Assembly (NCBI GenBank): GCA_900317405.1
Contig: ONGP01000016.1
Span: forward strand, 1-64,000
DNA length: 64,000 nucleotides
Source: an uncultured Prevotella sp.
GTDB lineage: Bacteria; Bacteroidota; Bacteroidia; Bacteroidales; Bacteroidaceae
Direction: 5' to 3'
Part shown: positions 44,241 through 55,154 of the stretch, in pieces
How the letters are laid out: every line of letters begins with the position of its first letter
How positions within the stretch are numbered: the first letter of the stretch is position 1
Position numbers and translations under genes: made by a program
The notes under the pieces: generated by a model
The model's input: the letters and a program-made list of their open reading frames with translations, nothing else
Databases searched by the model: none
Told to the model about the DNA's origin: nothing

Positions 44241-45632
44241 ATGACACTGATAATAGTAATACTACTGCTGTTAGGCTACGTGGTGATAGCAACGGGACAC
44301 ACTACTGGTGTGAACAAGAGTGCTATCGCTATTTTTATTGGTACCGTGGGGTGGGTGGTATACATCTGCTATGGTACCGACTTCGTGATGGAGCGCCATG
44401 CTCAGGACTATTGGGAGTTTCTGGCCGGCGATTTGCCATCGAGCGAGGCAGTGAAGTATTACATATATAATAATGTATTCCTATATTATGTGGGTCGTGC
44501 GGCTAGCATCGTAATGTTTCTGCTGGCCACTATGAGCATAGTGGAGATACTGCACAGCAACGGATGCTTCGACTTTGTATCGAAGTGGATAAAGACCCGC
44601 AACCCGAAGCGACTGCTGTGGACCATCACGCTGGCTACATTCATCCTGTCGGCCAATCTGGACAACCTTACCACTGCCACTATGATGCTGGTGATAATGC
44701 ACACCATAGTGCAGAACCGTCGACAGCGTATGCTGGTAGGTGCTGCGATAGTGATAGCAGCCAACTGCGGCGGATGCCTGACGGTGATTGGTGACCCGAC
44801 AACACTAGTGCTGTGGGGCGACGAGGCCATCACAGCCACTAACTTCTCGAAATTTATGGCACTGCCAGCCATACTGGCGTGGATAGTGCCTACAATGCTG
44901 ATACACAGAGAGTTGCCCGAGCGTATGGACACGCAGTGGGCACCGATGCCATTCCGCGGCGACGATACCAACCTGCTGCCCTGGCAGCGCGTTGTGATGC
45001 TGTTTGTGGGCATAGGCGGACTGTGGTTTATACCTACATTCCACAATATCACCAAGCTGAGCCCGTTCCTGGGTGCGCTGTGTGTGCTCAGTGTGCTGTG
45101 GGTGGTGCACGAGGTGATGAACCGCAAGCTGATGAATGCCGACCAGATGGAGCGCCGACTGACACCAAGATCGGTTCAGTACGGACCGCTGCAGCAGATA
45201 CTCTTCGTGATGGGTATAATGCTGGCAATGGGCGTGGTGACCGAGACGGGAGTATTCGGCGATGTGGCACAGTGGATAGACGATACCGTAGGCAACGTAT
45301 GGGTGCTGGGTATAGTTTCTGGACTGCTTAGCGGCGTGGTCGACTCGTTTACCATCGCCATGAGCGACATCTCGCTGTATCCCATAGCCGACGCTGCTAT
45401 GAAGGGATCGTATGCCGAGAACTTTGTGATGAACGGCGCCTACTGGAAGATAATAGCATACTGCACAGCTGTGGGCGGATGCCTGTTGAGCGTGGGTTCG
45501 GTGAGCGGACTGATGCTGATGAAGATGGAGCACATGAGGCTGGGGTGGTATGTTAAGAACCTTACGCCCAAGGTGCTGGCAGGCGCCGTGATAGGTCTTG
45601 GCGTGCTGTGGTTGGAAATGTATTTTGTATAA
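44241..45632 (+). CDS. NhaD-type Na+/H+ antiporter
   Basis: 463 residues with about 11-12 membrane helices, ion transporter superfamily. Signature blocks: LATFILSANLDNLTTATMMLVIM and VIAANCGGCLTVIGDPTTLVLWG (the paired re-entrant NxDN and GDPTT motifs of NhaD/ArsB-type transporters), and SGVVDSFTIAMSDISL near the C-terminus. Exports Na+ in exchange for H+ across the inner membrane. In a run with the histidine kinase 23 nt upstream and pfkA 27 nt downstream. In an organism with an ATP synthase that looks H+-type it would convert the proton gradient to a Na+ gradient; this is inference. Confidence 0.9.
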   Translation: MTLIIVILLLLGYVVIATGHTTGVNKSAIAIFIGTVGWVVYICYGTDFVMERHAQDYWEFLAGDLPSSEAVKYYIYNNVFLYYVGRAASIVMFLLATMSIVEILHSNGCFDFVSKWIKTRNPKRLLWTITLATFILSANLDNLTTATMMLVIMHTIVQNRRQRMLVGAAIVIAANCGGCLTVIGDPTTLVLWGDEAITATNFSKFMALPAILAWIVPTMLIHRELPERMDTQWAPMPFRGDDTNLLPWQRVVMLFVGIGGLWFIPTFHNITKLSPFLGALCVLSVLWVVHEVMNRKLMNADQMERRLTPRSVQYGPLQQILFVMGIMLAMGVVTETGVFGDVAQWIDDTVGNVWVLGIVSGLLSGVVDSFTIAMSDISLYPIADAAMKGSYAENFVMNGAYWKIIAYCTAVGGCLLSVGSVSGLMLMKMEHMRLGWYVKNLTPKVLAGAVIGLGVLWLEMYFV

Positions 45633-45659
45633 CTAAACAATAAGAAAGGAAAAAGTAAT

Positions 45660-46637
45660 ATGACAAAGGTAAAGACGATTGGTATCCTAACGTCGGGAGG
45701 CGATGCACCAGGAATGAATGCCGCAATTCGTGCAGTGACTCGTGCAGGCATCTACAACGGATTTAAGATTAAAGGTATATATCGCGGATACGAGGGACTG
45801 ATACACGACGAGGTGCAGGAGTTTTCCACCGAGAACGTGAGCGGTATCGTGACACGCGGAGGTACAATCCTGAAGACTGCACGTTCGAAGGAATTCCCTA
45901 CACCCGAGGGCATGCAGAAGGCTTACGAAACCTGCGTGAAGGAGGAGATAGACGCACTGGTGGTTATCGGCGGTAACGGATCGCTTACTGGTGCGCGCAA
46001 CTTCGGTATGGAGTACGACTTCCCCGTAATCGGACTGCCGGGAACAATCGATAACGACCTGTATGGCACTGATAACACCATCGGATATGACACCACAATG
46101 AACACCATCATGGAGTGTGTGGACCGTATACGTGATACTGCCAACAGTCATGAGCGAATATTCTTTGTAGAGGTGATGGGACGCGACGCAGGATTCCTGG
46201 CACAGAACTGTGCTATCGCCTGCGGTGCCGAAGCTGCCATAGTGCCTGAGGAGACTACCGACGTTGACCAGTTGGCACAGTTTATGAGTCGCGGTATACG
46301 TAAGTCGAAGAAGTCGTGTATCGTGATAGTATCAGAGAGCCCCAAGTGCGGCGCCCTGTACTATGCCGACCGTGTGAAGAAGGAGTTCCCCGAGTTCGAC
46401 GTGCGTGTATCGATACTTGGACACCTGCAGCGTGGTGGTAGTCCATCGGCGCGCGACCGTATCCTGGCATCGATCACTGGCGTAGGCGCCATCGAGGCCA
46501 TCAAGCAGGGACAGCGCAACGTTATGATCGGAGTGCGTAACAACGAGGTGGTATACGTGCCATTCAGCGAGTGTATCCGCACCGATAAGCGATTTGACAA
46601 GCGACTGATTAAAGTGCTCGACGAGCTGAGCATTTAA
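45660..46637 (+). CDS. pfkA: 6-phosphofructokinase (ATP-type by sequence)
   Basis: 325 residues. N-terminal [19 protein letters not shown], then the nucleotide loop [12 protein letters not shown], where E. coli PfkA has GGDGS: Asn106 stands at the Mg-ligand Asp103 position. The following Gly, and Gly in [14 protein letters not shown], are those of ATP-dependent (not PPi-dependent) enzymes. Catalytic Asp131 in TIDND, MGRDAGF and [17 protein letters not shown] are present. Phosphorylates fructose 6-phosphate in glycolysis. The gap to the next gene (33 nt) is a pure 7-bp repeat. Confidence 0.93.
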   Translation: MTKVKTIGILTSGGDAPGMNAAIRAVTRAGIYNGFKIKGIYRGYEGLIHDEVQEFSTENVSGIVTRGGTILKTARSKEFPTPEGMQKAYETCVKEEIDALVVIGGNGSLTGARNFGMEYDFPVIGLPGTIDNDLYGTDNTIGYDTTMNTIMECVDRIRDTANSHERIFFVEVMGRDAGFLAQNCAIACGAEAAIVPEETTDVDQLAQFMSRGIRKSKKSCIVIVSESPKCGALYYADRVKKEFPEFDVRVSILGHLQRGGSPSARDRILASITGVGAIEAIKQGQRNVMIGVRNNEVVYVPFSECIRTDKRFDKRLIKVLDELSI

Positions 46638-46670
46638 GATTGAACATTGAACATTGAAGATTGAGAATTA
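46638..46670. repeat. 7-bp repeat filling the spacer between pfkA and the P-loop/CYTH gene
   Basis: The 33-nt spacer is one base, four 7-bp units (attgaac, attgaac, attgaag, attgaga) and atta, then the ATG. The repeat therefore forms the whole translation initiation region of the next gene. Confidence 0.9.
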
Positions 46671-47771
46671 ATGCCGGATATAAAGAAGATAGTATTGACG
46701 GGAGGTCCGTGTGCTGGTAAGACTACAGCGCTGGTTAAGATAACAGAGTACTTTTCGGGCTTTGGTTATAAGGTGTTCAACGTGCCTGAGGTGCCCACTA
46801 TCTACAGCGCCGCAGGATGGAACTATCTTACGCCGAATCGCAAACTGTACTATCAGGGCGAGCGAGCCATACTTGAAACACAGTTGGCACTCGAGAACCA
46901 GTTTATGCGTCTGGCTGAGGTGTGCGAAGACCCAGTGCTCATAGTCTGCGACCGTGGCGCTATGGATATTTCGGCCTATATCAAGCCCGAGGAGTGGGAG
47001 GATATCACGCATATGGCAGGCACAAACTCGGAGGAGCTGCGACAGAGTTACGACGCTGTGCTGCACCTGGTGAGTGCTGCCGACGGAGCCGAACAGTACT
47101 ATACCACCGCTACCAACGCCACACGTTATGAGCAGGCCAACGAAGAGGGACTGCGCATAGCCCGCGAGCTTGACAAGAAGGTGATACAGGCCTGGACAGG
47201 TCATCCCCACCTGCGCGTGATCAACAATCACGACGACTTCGACAACAAGATAAAGCGCGTACTCACAGAGATATCTAAGGTGGTAGGATTGCCTCAGCCC
47301 GTACAGGAGGAGCGCATATTCCGCGTAGAGATAATCGGCGAGATACCCGAGTGCTCCGAGAGTGAGATTACCCAGACATATCTGGTGGCAGAGCCAGGAT
47401 GCGAGGTACGTCTGCGCCGACGCGAGTGGAGCGGAGGTAAGGTAGTGAATGTGCACCGATCTAAGAAGCGTATAAGCGACACCGAGGTTATCGAGACCGA
47501 GCGACAGGTAGACAACAACCTGTATGAGCAGATGCTGCAGCAGGCCGACCCGTATCGCGCCACCATCCGCAAGAAGCGTCAGAGCTTTATCTGGAAAGGT
47601 CAGTTCTTCCAGATCGACACGTTCCACTCCCCAGTGGGCGACCTGGTGATGATGGAGACCAAGGGAGTGACCGAAAAGGAGACCGTTAACTTCCCGCCAT
47701 TCGTAAGGGTGATAGAGGACGTGACGGGCAACTCGCGCTATCTGAACTATAACATCGCAGTGAGAAGATAA
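46671..47771 (+). CDS. P-loop NTPase with CYTH-like C-terminal domain (TTD14-like)
   Basis: 366 residues. Walker A GGPCAGKTT (11-19) at the N-terminus, then CDRGAMDISAYI (a Walker-B/DR motif as in thymidylate-kinase-like enzymes; residues near 86-97). The C-terminal half begins RVEIIGEIPECSESEITQTY and shows the alternating charged strands of a CYTH/triphosphate-tunnel fold: VRLRRREWSG, HRSKKRIS, ETERQV, and IRKKRQSF. This two-domain layout resembles, from memory, eukaryotic TTD14 and its bacterial homologues. Catalytic role unknown; nucleotide or organophosphate binding is expected. Between pfkA and the ATP synthase operon, same strand. Confidence 0.8.
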   Translation: MPDIKKIVLTGGPCAGKTTALVKITEYFSGFGYKVFNVPEVPTIYSAAGWNYLTPNRKLYYQGERAILETQLALENQFMRLAEVCEDPVLIVCDRGAMDISAYIKPEEWEDITHMAGTNSEELRQSYDAVLHLVSAADGAEQYYTTATNATRYEQANEEGLRIARELDKKVIQAWTGHPHLRVINNHDDFDNKIKRVLTEISKVVGLPQPVQEERIFRVEIIGEIPECSESEITQTYLVAEPGCEVRLRRREWSGGKVVNVHRSKKRISDTEVIETERQVDNNLYEQMLQQADPYRATIRKKRQSFIWKGQFFQIDTFHSPVGDLVMMETKGVTEKETVNFPPFVRVIEDVTGNSRYLNYNIAVRR

Positions 47772-47803
47772 ACAATAATCAAAATAATAACTTAAAAATT
47801 TAA

Positions 47804-49336
<1,533 letters not shown>

Positions 49337-49369
49337 CATTATACGTTAAACATTAAACATTAATAGTTT
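49337..49369. repeat. 7-bp repeat filling the atpD-atpC spacer
   Basis: 33-nt spacer: one base, four 7-bp units (attatac, gttaaac, attaaac, attaata) and gttt, then the ATG; the same layout and length as the spacer at 46638-46670. Confidence 0.85.
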
Positions 49370-49618
49370 ATGTTACAGCTAAAGATAGTTTCTCCCGAAA
49401 AGATTGAGTTCAGCGGCGCTGTTGACAGTGTTCTCGTGCCTGGCACAATGGGCCAGTTCGAGATACTGAACGACCACGCACCAATCATCTCTACACTCCA
49501 GAGCGGCACGGTAGAATATGCCACCGCCCAGGGTAAGACCCAGCTGGAGATACAGGGAGGATTTGTGGCAGTGCAGAAGAACGAGGTTAGTCTTTGTGTA
49601 GAACTGAAAGTAGAGTAA
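49370..49618 (+). CDS. atpC: ATP synthase F1 epsilon subunit (short form)
   Basis: 82 residues: only the N-terminal beta-sandwich (LQLKIVSPEKIEFSGAVDSVLVPGTMGQFEILNDHAPIISTL). The C-terminal helical hairpin of the 130-140-residue form, which inhibits ATP hydrolysis in many bacteria, is absent, as is usual in Bacteroidetes. Part of the central stalk with gamma. Ends 2 nt before the AtpI-like gene. Confidence 0.94.
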   Translation: MLQLKIVSPEKIEFSGAVDSVLVPGTMGQFEILNDHAPIISTLQSGTVEYATAQGKTQLEIQGGFVAVQKNEVSLCVELKVE

Positions 49619-49620
49619 TA

Positions 49621-50013
49621 ATGACAATGGATATCCAGAAGTTGAGTATAGCCTATATCCGCACGGGACTGATGGTGACAGTAGCCCTGGCACTTGTATG
49701 TCTGATGTTGATGCAGGTAAGGATGCTCGACTTGCTTACGCCCGTCATCGTGAGTGTGGTGTTTTCGCTCGTAGTGTGCGTAGCCATCGCCCTCATCTGG
49801 CGCCGTGTAGCCCAGCGTTCGGCCGACAGTCTGCCCACATTCTTTACGGCTGTGTCAGGCTTCCGCATGCTGCTTGCGCTGGCAGTGATGTTTGTCTATT
49901 ATCTGGTTGATAATCAGGACTCTATGCTGCGGTTCTTCATGGTGTTTATAGCATTCTATTTTGCAATGCTGGCACACCATTCAATCTTCTTCGCCAGAAT
50001 TAATAATAGATAA
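49621..50013 (+). CDS. AtpI-like small membrane protein of the ATP synthase operon
   Basis: 130 residues with four predicted membrane helices (about 15-33, 40-60, 76-93, 101-120), starting at ATG 49621 right after the atpC stop. The position between epsilon and subunit a, together with the topology, fits an AtpI/Atp1-like assembly protein (c-ring assembly or Mg transport). Sequence likeness by eye is weak, so the assignment rests on topology and context. Confidence 0.75.
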   Translation: MTMDIQKLSIAYIRTGLMVTVALALVCLMLMQVRMLDLLTPVIVSVVFSLVVCVAIALIWRRVAQRSADSLPTFFTAVSGFRMLLALAVMFVYYLVDNQDSMLRFFMVFIAFYFAMLAHHSIFFARINNR

Positions 50014-50019
50014 GTAGTA

Positions 50020-51075
50020 ATGAAAAGATTTAGAACGATAATCCTCCTGATGATGGTAGCGCTGCTGCCTGTGCCCGCACTGGCTAGCGAGGGCGACGAC
50101 GGCAAGGAACTCGATATCCCCGAGATAGTGCTTGAGCACCTGGCCGACTCGTACGAATGGCATATAGCCAGCTACGAGGGTCATCACATCAGCATACCGC
50201 TGCCCATCATCCTTCGTAGTGCGAGCGATAATCCCGGACAAAAGTGGTTCTTCTGCACCGCTCACAGTCTGCCCGAGCAGTTCTTCTTCAGCGAGGAGCA
50301 TCACGGCAAGATATATGAGCGTGTGGGAGGCGAGGAGGTTCGCCCGCTCGATCTGAGCATCACCAAGAGTGTGCTGCAGATATGGATTGTGGTGTTCGTT
50401 ATGATAGCCATATTCCTGAGTTGCGCACGCTGGTATAAGAACCACGATGCTAAGAGTGAGGCTCCGAAGGGATTTGTAGGAGCGATGGAGATGATCGTGA
50501 TGACGATACATGATGACCTCATCAAGTCGTCGATAGGTGAGAAGCACTACAAGCCGTATGCTCCTTACCTGCTCACGGTGTTCTTCTTCATCCTGACCTG
50601 TAATCTCATCGGCCTGATTCCCGTATTCCCAGGCGGCGCCAATGTTACTGGCAACATCAACATCACCTTCTTCCTGGCGGTGTGCACGATGCTGGCCATC
50701 AACATCTTTGCCAACAAGGAGTACTGGAAGGAGATATTCTGGCCCGAGGTACCACTGTTCCTCAAGGCTTATCCCGCTCCTGTGATGCCTCTCATCGAGC
50801 TCTTTGGAGTGTTCACCAAGCCCTTCGCTCTGATGATCCGTCTCTTTGCCAACATGATGGCTGGTCACGCTGTGATACTCTCGTTCACATGCGTTATCTT
50901 CCTCGGTTGGTCTATGGGCGTAGGTTTCGGTCTGGGACTAAATGCTTTCAGCATCATCATGCTTCTGTTTATGAACGCACTCGAGTTGCTGGTAGCATTC
51001 GTACAGGCGTATGTGTTTACTATGCTTAGTGCCGTGTTCATCGGCCTGGCACACAAGGAACACCACGCTGAGTAA
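50020..51075 (+). CDS. atpB: ATP synthase Fo subunit a
   Basis: 351 residues. Signal peptide (1-22, ALA-SEG) and a periplasmic extension of about 90 residues before the first helix (120-138), larger than in E. coli. The essential Arg is Arg274 in MIRLFANMMAGHAVIL. The last helices include NALELLVAFVQAYVFTMLSAVFIG. Forms the ion half-channels against the c-ring. Confidence 0.95.
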   Translation: MKRFRTIILLMMVALLPVPALASEGDDGKELDIPEIVLEHLADSYEWHIASYEGHHISIPLPIILRSASDNPGQKWFFCTAHSLPEQFFFSEEHHGKIYERVGGEEVRPLDLSITKSVLQIWIVVFVMIAIFLSCARWYKNHDAKSEAPKGFVGAMEMIVMTIHDDLIKSSIGEKHYKPYAPYLLTVFFFILTCNLIGLIPVFPGGANVTGNINITFFLAVCTMLAINIFANKEYWKEIFWPEVPLFLKAYPAPVMPLIELFGVFTKPFALMIRLFANMMAGHAVILSFTCVIFLGWSMGVGFGLGLNAFSIIMLLFMNALELLVAFVQAYVFTMLSAVFIGLAHKEHHAE

Positions 51076-51118
51076 AACAAAAAATTTAAACAACATTATT
51101 AATAACTTAAAAATTTAA

Positions 51119-51364
<246 letters not shown>

Positions 51365-51367
51365 TAT

Positions 51368-51883
51368 ATGGATTTTAGTAAACTGCCAGCAATTCTCACC
51401 CCCGATCTAGGACTACTGTTCTGGATGCTTCTGGCGTTTGCCGTAGTCTTCTTTGTACTGGCCAAGTACGGCTTCCCCGCCATCGTAGGTATGGTCGAGG
51501 AGCGTAACCGCTACATTGAAGACAGCCTGAAGAAGGCCCACGAGGCCCAGGAGCGTTTGGCAAACATCGAGAAGGAGGGAGAATCCATCTTGCAGGAGGC
51601 TCGTGCCAAGCAGGCTCAGATACTGAAGGAGGCTGCCGACACGCGCGACGCTATTGTGGAGCAGGCACAGGAGAAGGCGAGGGCAGAAGGCGCCCGACTG
51701 CTGGAAGATGCCCGTGTGGCAATCGAGCAGGAGAAGAAGGCCGCCATCGCCGACATCCGACAGCAGGTAGCTGCACTCAGCGTAGGCATCGCCGAGAAGG
51801 TTCTACGCCAGAACCTTAAGGACGACAAGGCTCAGATGGATTTGATTGACCGTATGCTGGATGAAGTTTCTACTGACAAATAA
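51368..51883 (+). CDS. atpF: ATP synthase Fo subunit b
   Basis: 171 residues: N-terminal PDLGLLFWMLLAFAVVFFVLAKYGF membrane helix and a long Ala/Glu/Lys-rich coiled coil (about 50-150) forming the peripheral stalk. Starts 3 nt after atpE. Confidence 0.95.
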   Translation: MDFSKLPAILTPDLGLLFWMLLAFAVVFFVLAKYGFPAIVGMVEERNRYIEDSLKKAHEAQERLANIEKEGESILQEARAKQAQILKEAADTRDAIVEQAQEKARAEGARLLEDARVAIEQEKKAAIADIRQQVAALSVGIAEKVLRQNLKDDKAQMDLIDRMLDEVSTDK

Positions 51884-51894
51884 GTAATTAACGT

Positions 51895-52431
51895 ATGGAT
51901 ATAGGAGTCATATCGGTAAGATACGCGCGAGCACTCTTGAAGAGCGCTACCGACGCCAAGATAGAGCAGCAGGTGTATGCCGAGATGCAGCAGATAGCCA
52001 AGAGCTACATCGAGGTTCCCCAGCTACGCTCTACGATTGACAATCCGATGCTCTCGAAGGAAAAGAAGCAGGCGCTGCTGCTCACTGCCGCAGGCAAGGA
52101 GCCCAGCGATCTGATGAAGGCCTTCATCAGTCTGGTACTGAAGGAGGACCGCGAGAGTGTGATGCAGTTCATCGCCAATTCGTACGTCACGCTTTACCGC
52201 CAGCAGAAGAATGTCATCCGCGGACGTCTCATCACCGCGGCAGCAGTATCGCCCGAAACCGAGCAGAAAATGCGCCGAATGGTGGAGAGTAAGACTAATG
52301 GAACAGTAGAGTTTGAGTCGCAGGTTAACCCCGATATCATCGGTGGTTTCATCCTTGAGTACGACACCTATCGTATGGACGCCAGCGTCAAGACCAAACT
52401 CAACAGTATTCTCAATACATTAAAAAAGTAA
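51895..52431 (+). CDS. atpH: ATP synthase F1 delta subunit
   Basis: 178 residues. N-terminal VRYARALLKSATDAKIEQQVY is the helical-bundle start, and the C-terminal VNPDIIGGFILEYDTYRMDASVKTKL is the family signature. Links the peripheral stalk to the top of F1. Confidence 0.95.
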   Translation: MDIGVISVRYARALLKSATDAKIEQQVYAEMQQIAKSYIEVPQLRSTIDNPMLSKEKKQALLLTAAGKEPSDLMKAFISLVLKEDRESVMQFIANSYVTLYRQQKNVIRGRLITAAAVSPETEQKMRRMVESKTNGTVEFESQVNPDIIGGFILEYDTYRMDASVKTKLNSILNTLKK

Positions 52432-52437
52432 ACAACA

Positions 52438-54024
52438 ATGTCAGATAAGATTAAACCAAGCGAAGTTTCCCAGGTATTGCTCGACCAGCTTAAGGGTATC
52501 TCGGATGCCGAGAAGTTCGACGAGGTTGGTACCGTACTGACCGTAAGCGACGGTGTGGCCCGTATCTACGGCCTGCGCAACGCCGAGGCCAACGAGCTGC
52601 TTGAGTTCGAAAACGGTACTATGGCCATCGTGATGAACCTCGAGGAGGACAACGTGGGTTGTGTGCTCTTGGGCACTACCTCGGGCATCAAGGAGGGCAT
52701 GGTGGTTAAGCGTACCAAGCGTATCGCCTCTATCCGTGTCAACGACAACATGCTCGGTCGCGTTATCAATCCGCTGGGACAGGCTATCGACGGTAAGGGA
52801 GATATCGACCTGAGCGACGCTTTCGAGATGCCGCTGGATCGTAAGGCCCCTGGTGTTATCTATCGCCAGCCCGTTAAGGAGCCACTGCAGACCGGACTGA
52901 AGGCCATCGACTCGATGATTCCTATCGGTCGTGGTCAGCGTGAGCTTATCATCGGCGACCGTCAGACGGGTAAGACCGCTATCGCCGTTGATACCATCAT
53001 CAATCAGAAGAGTTTCTATGAGGCAGGCAAGCCTGTCTATTGTATCTATGTAGCCATCGGACAGAAGGCAAGTACCGTTGCTGCTCTCGTATCTACCCTG
53101 CAGGAGCACGGCGCTATGCCTTACACCATAGTGGTAGCCGCTACCGCTGCCGATCCAGCCGCTATGCAGTACTATGCTCCATTTGCCGGAGCCGCCATCG
53201 GCGAGTACTTCCGCGACCGTGGTCTGCCAGCACTCGTAGTCTACGACGACCTGTCGAAGCAGGCTGTGGCCTATCGTGAGGTATCACTCATTCTGCGTCG
53301 TCCTTCAGGTCGTGAGGCATATCCTGGTGATGTGTTCTATCTCCACTCTCGTCTGCTTGAGCGTGCAGCCAAGATGAACGAGCAGCAGGAGGTGGCCGAG
53401 CAGATGAACGACCTGCCAGAGTGCATGAAGGGTCACGTCAAGGGTGGTGGTTCGCTCACCGCTCTGCCTATCATCGAGACTCAGGCCGGCGACGTATCAG
53501 CTTACATCCCAACCAACGTTATCTCTATCACCGACGGTCAGATCTTCCTCGAGAGCGACCTCTTCAACCAGGGCTTCCGTCCCGCCATCAACGTAGGTAT
53601 CTCGGTATCTCGTGTGGGTGGTTCTGCTCAGATCAAGAGTATGAAGAAGGTGGCTGGTACACTTAAGATCGACCAGGCTCAGTATCGTGAGCTCGAGGCA
53701 TTCTCTAAGTTCTCGAGCGATATGGATGCCGTGACAGCGATGACACTTGACCGTGGACGTAAGAACAATCAGCTGCTCATCCAGCCACAGTACAGCCCAA
53801 TGCCAGTAGGCGAGCAGATCGCCATCCTGTATTGCGGTGTACACGGACTGATGCGCGAGGTGCCCATCGCCAAGGTCCGCGAGTGTCAGACATCGTTCCT
53901 CGACAAGTTGCGCTCAGCACATCCCGAGGTAATCGAGACACTGGCCAGCGGAAAGATCGACGACGACACCACGAAGACCATCGAGGCTGTAATGGCCGAC
54001 ATTGCCGGAACGTATAAAGCCTGA
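52438..54024 (+). CDS. atpA: ATP synthase F1 alpha subunit
   Basis: 528 residues. Walker A GDRQTGKT (173-180), non-catalytic nucleotide site; conserved [19 protein letters not shown] with the Arg finger near the C-terminal third. Six nt after atpH and 6 nt before atpG. Confidence 0.97.
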   Translation: MSDKIKPSEVSQVLLDQLKGISDAEKFDEVGTVLTVSDGVARIYGLRNAEANELLEFENGTMAIVMNLEEDNVGCVLLGTTSGIKEGMVVKRTKRIASIRVNDNMLGRVINPLGQAIDGKGDIDLSDAFEMPLDRKAPGVIYRQPVKEPLQTGLKAIDSMIPIGRGQRELIIGDRQTGKTAIAVDTIINQKSFYEAGKPVYCIYVAIGQKASTVAALVSTLQEHGAMPYTIVVAATAADPAAMQYYAPFAGAAIGEYFRDRGLPALVVYDDLSKQAVAYREVSLILRRPSGREAYPGDVFYLHSRLLERAAKMNEQQEVAEQMNDLPECMKGHVKGGGSLTALPIIETQAGDVSAYIPTNVISITDGQIFLESDLFNQGFRPAINVGISVSRVGGSAQIKSMKKVAGTLKIDQAQYRELEAFSKFSSDMDAVTAMTLDRGRKNNQLLIQPQYSPMPVGEQIAILYCGVHGLMREVPIAKVRECQTSFLDKLRSAHPEVIETLASGKIDDDTTKTIEAVMADIAGTYKA

Positions 54025-54030
54025 TAGCCT

Positions 54031-55002
54031 ATGCCAAGCCTGAAAGAAATTAAAGGCCGCATAGCCTCAGTCAATTCTACGCGAAAGATCACGTCGGCTA
54101 TGAAGATGGTTGCCTCCAGCAAGCTGCACCACGCACAAGTAGCTATACAGAACATGCTGCCTTACGAGGAGCTGTTGGAGCACATTCTCAAGTCGTTCCT
54201 GGCTGCCGAAGCCGAGGCTCAGACCATCTACGATCAGGAGCGCCCCGTAAAGAGGGCAGCGCTGGTGGTGTTTTCTAGCAATTCGTCACTCTGCGGCGGA
54301 TTCAATGCCAACACCATCAAGCTCATGACTCATGCCGTAGACGAGTACGACAAGACCATCGGCCGCGACAATGTGGAGATCTATCCCATTGGTCGCAAAG
54401 TGTTCGAGAAGGCGCGCAAGATGGGACTGAAGGTGCAAGGCGAATACTCAGCGCTGGCCGATCATCCTAACGTGCAGCAGTGCATCGAGATAGCGATGGA
54501 ACTTGGAAGCAAGTTTGCTGCGGGCCAGATAGACAAGGTAGAACTTATCTATCACCACTTCAAGAGCGCAGGCTCTCAGGTGCTTACCCGCAAGACCTTC
54601 CTGCCCATCGACATCGAGAGCGAGCTAAATGCCGACAAGGAGCGCGATCTGGAATCAGTGATCGCCACCAAGCAGAGTCAGGAGTACCTGAAGCAGCGTG
54701 GTGAGCGCGATAGCGAAAAGCAGCGTGAAGATGTCAAGCCTCTCAACGATAACTTCATCGTAGAGCCCGACATGAACACAGTGCTCTCGCAACTGATGCC
54801 AAAGATGGCCCATCTGATGCTCTATACAGCGCTGCTCGACAGCAACGCATCAGAGCATGCAGCACGTATGGTGGCCATGCAGACCGCAACGGATAATGCC
54901 GACGAATTGCTGCGCGAGCTCAACTTGCAATACAACAAGAGCCGACAGCAAGCCATCACGTCCGAACTGCTTGATATTGTGGGCGGTTCAGTCAATAATT
55001 AA
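54031..55002 (+). CDS. atpG: ATP synthase F1 gamma subunit with internal insertion
   Basis: 323 residues. N-terminal PSLKEIKGRIASVNSTRKITSAMKMVA and C-terminal MVAMQTATDNADELLRELNLQYNKSRQQAIT with GG near the end are the two coiled-coil signatures of the rotor shaft. Compared with the 287 residues of E. coli, a charged stretch of about 35 residues lies in the Rossmann-like part (about 200-245, ADKERDLESVIATKQSQ, then ERDSEKQRED). Last gene of the operon, followed directly by a terminator. Confidence 0.95.
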   Translation: MPSLKEIKGRIASVNSTRKITSAMKMVASSKLHHAQVAIQNMLPYEELLEHILKSFLAAEAEAQTIYDQERPVKRAALVVFSSNSSLCGGFNANTIKLMTHAVDEYDKTIGRDNVEIYPIGRKVFEKARKMGLKVQGEYSALADHPNVQQCIEIAMELGSKFAAGQIDKVELIYHHFKSAGSQVLTRKTFLPIDIESELNADKERDLESVIATKQSQEYLKQRGERDSEKQREDVKPLNDNFIVEPDMNTVLSQLMPKMAHLMLYTALLDSNASEHAARMVAMQTATDNADELLRELNLQYNKSRQQAITSELLDIVGGSVNN

Positions 55003-55005
55003 ACT

Positions 55006-55043
55006 AAAAAGGGGTTACGCAAAGGTTGCGCAGCCCCTTTTTG
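55006..55043 (+). terminator. terminator of the ATP synthase operon
   Basis: Hairpin AAAAAGGGG-tta-CGCAA / TTGCG-cag-CCCCTTTTT with loop agg, ending in a T-run, 3 nt after the atpG stop. Confidence 0.88.
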
Positions 55044-55073
55044 TTTAAATTATGTTAAGTCTACGTAAATCCA

Positions 55074-55105
55074 TTTGTTGTTTACGTAATTTTTATATAC
55101 TTTTG
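55074..55105 (+). promoter_or_regulatory. promoter of the fimbria locus
   Basis: -33 TTTG (55074-55077), 20-nt spacer, -7 TACTTTTG (55098-55105), 49 nt before the GTG start at 55155. Confidence 0.7.
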
Positions 55106-55154
55106 CACTCGCTTTGTCAAAAGGAGCATAGATTTAATTACTTAAGAAATTAAA

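Noticed and set aside
49981..50868. 295-codon minus-strand frame
   Set aside because: Antisense to atpB inside the ATP synthase operon.
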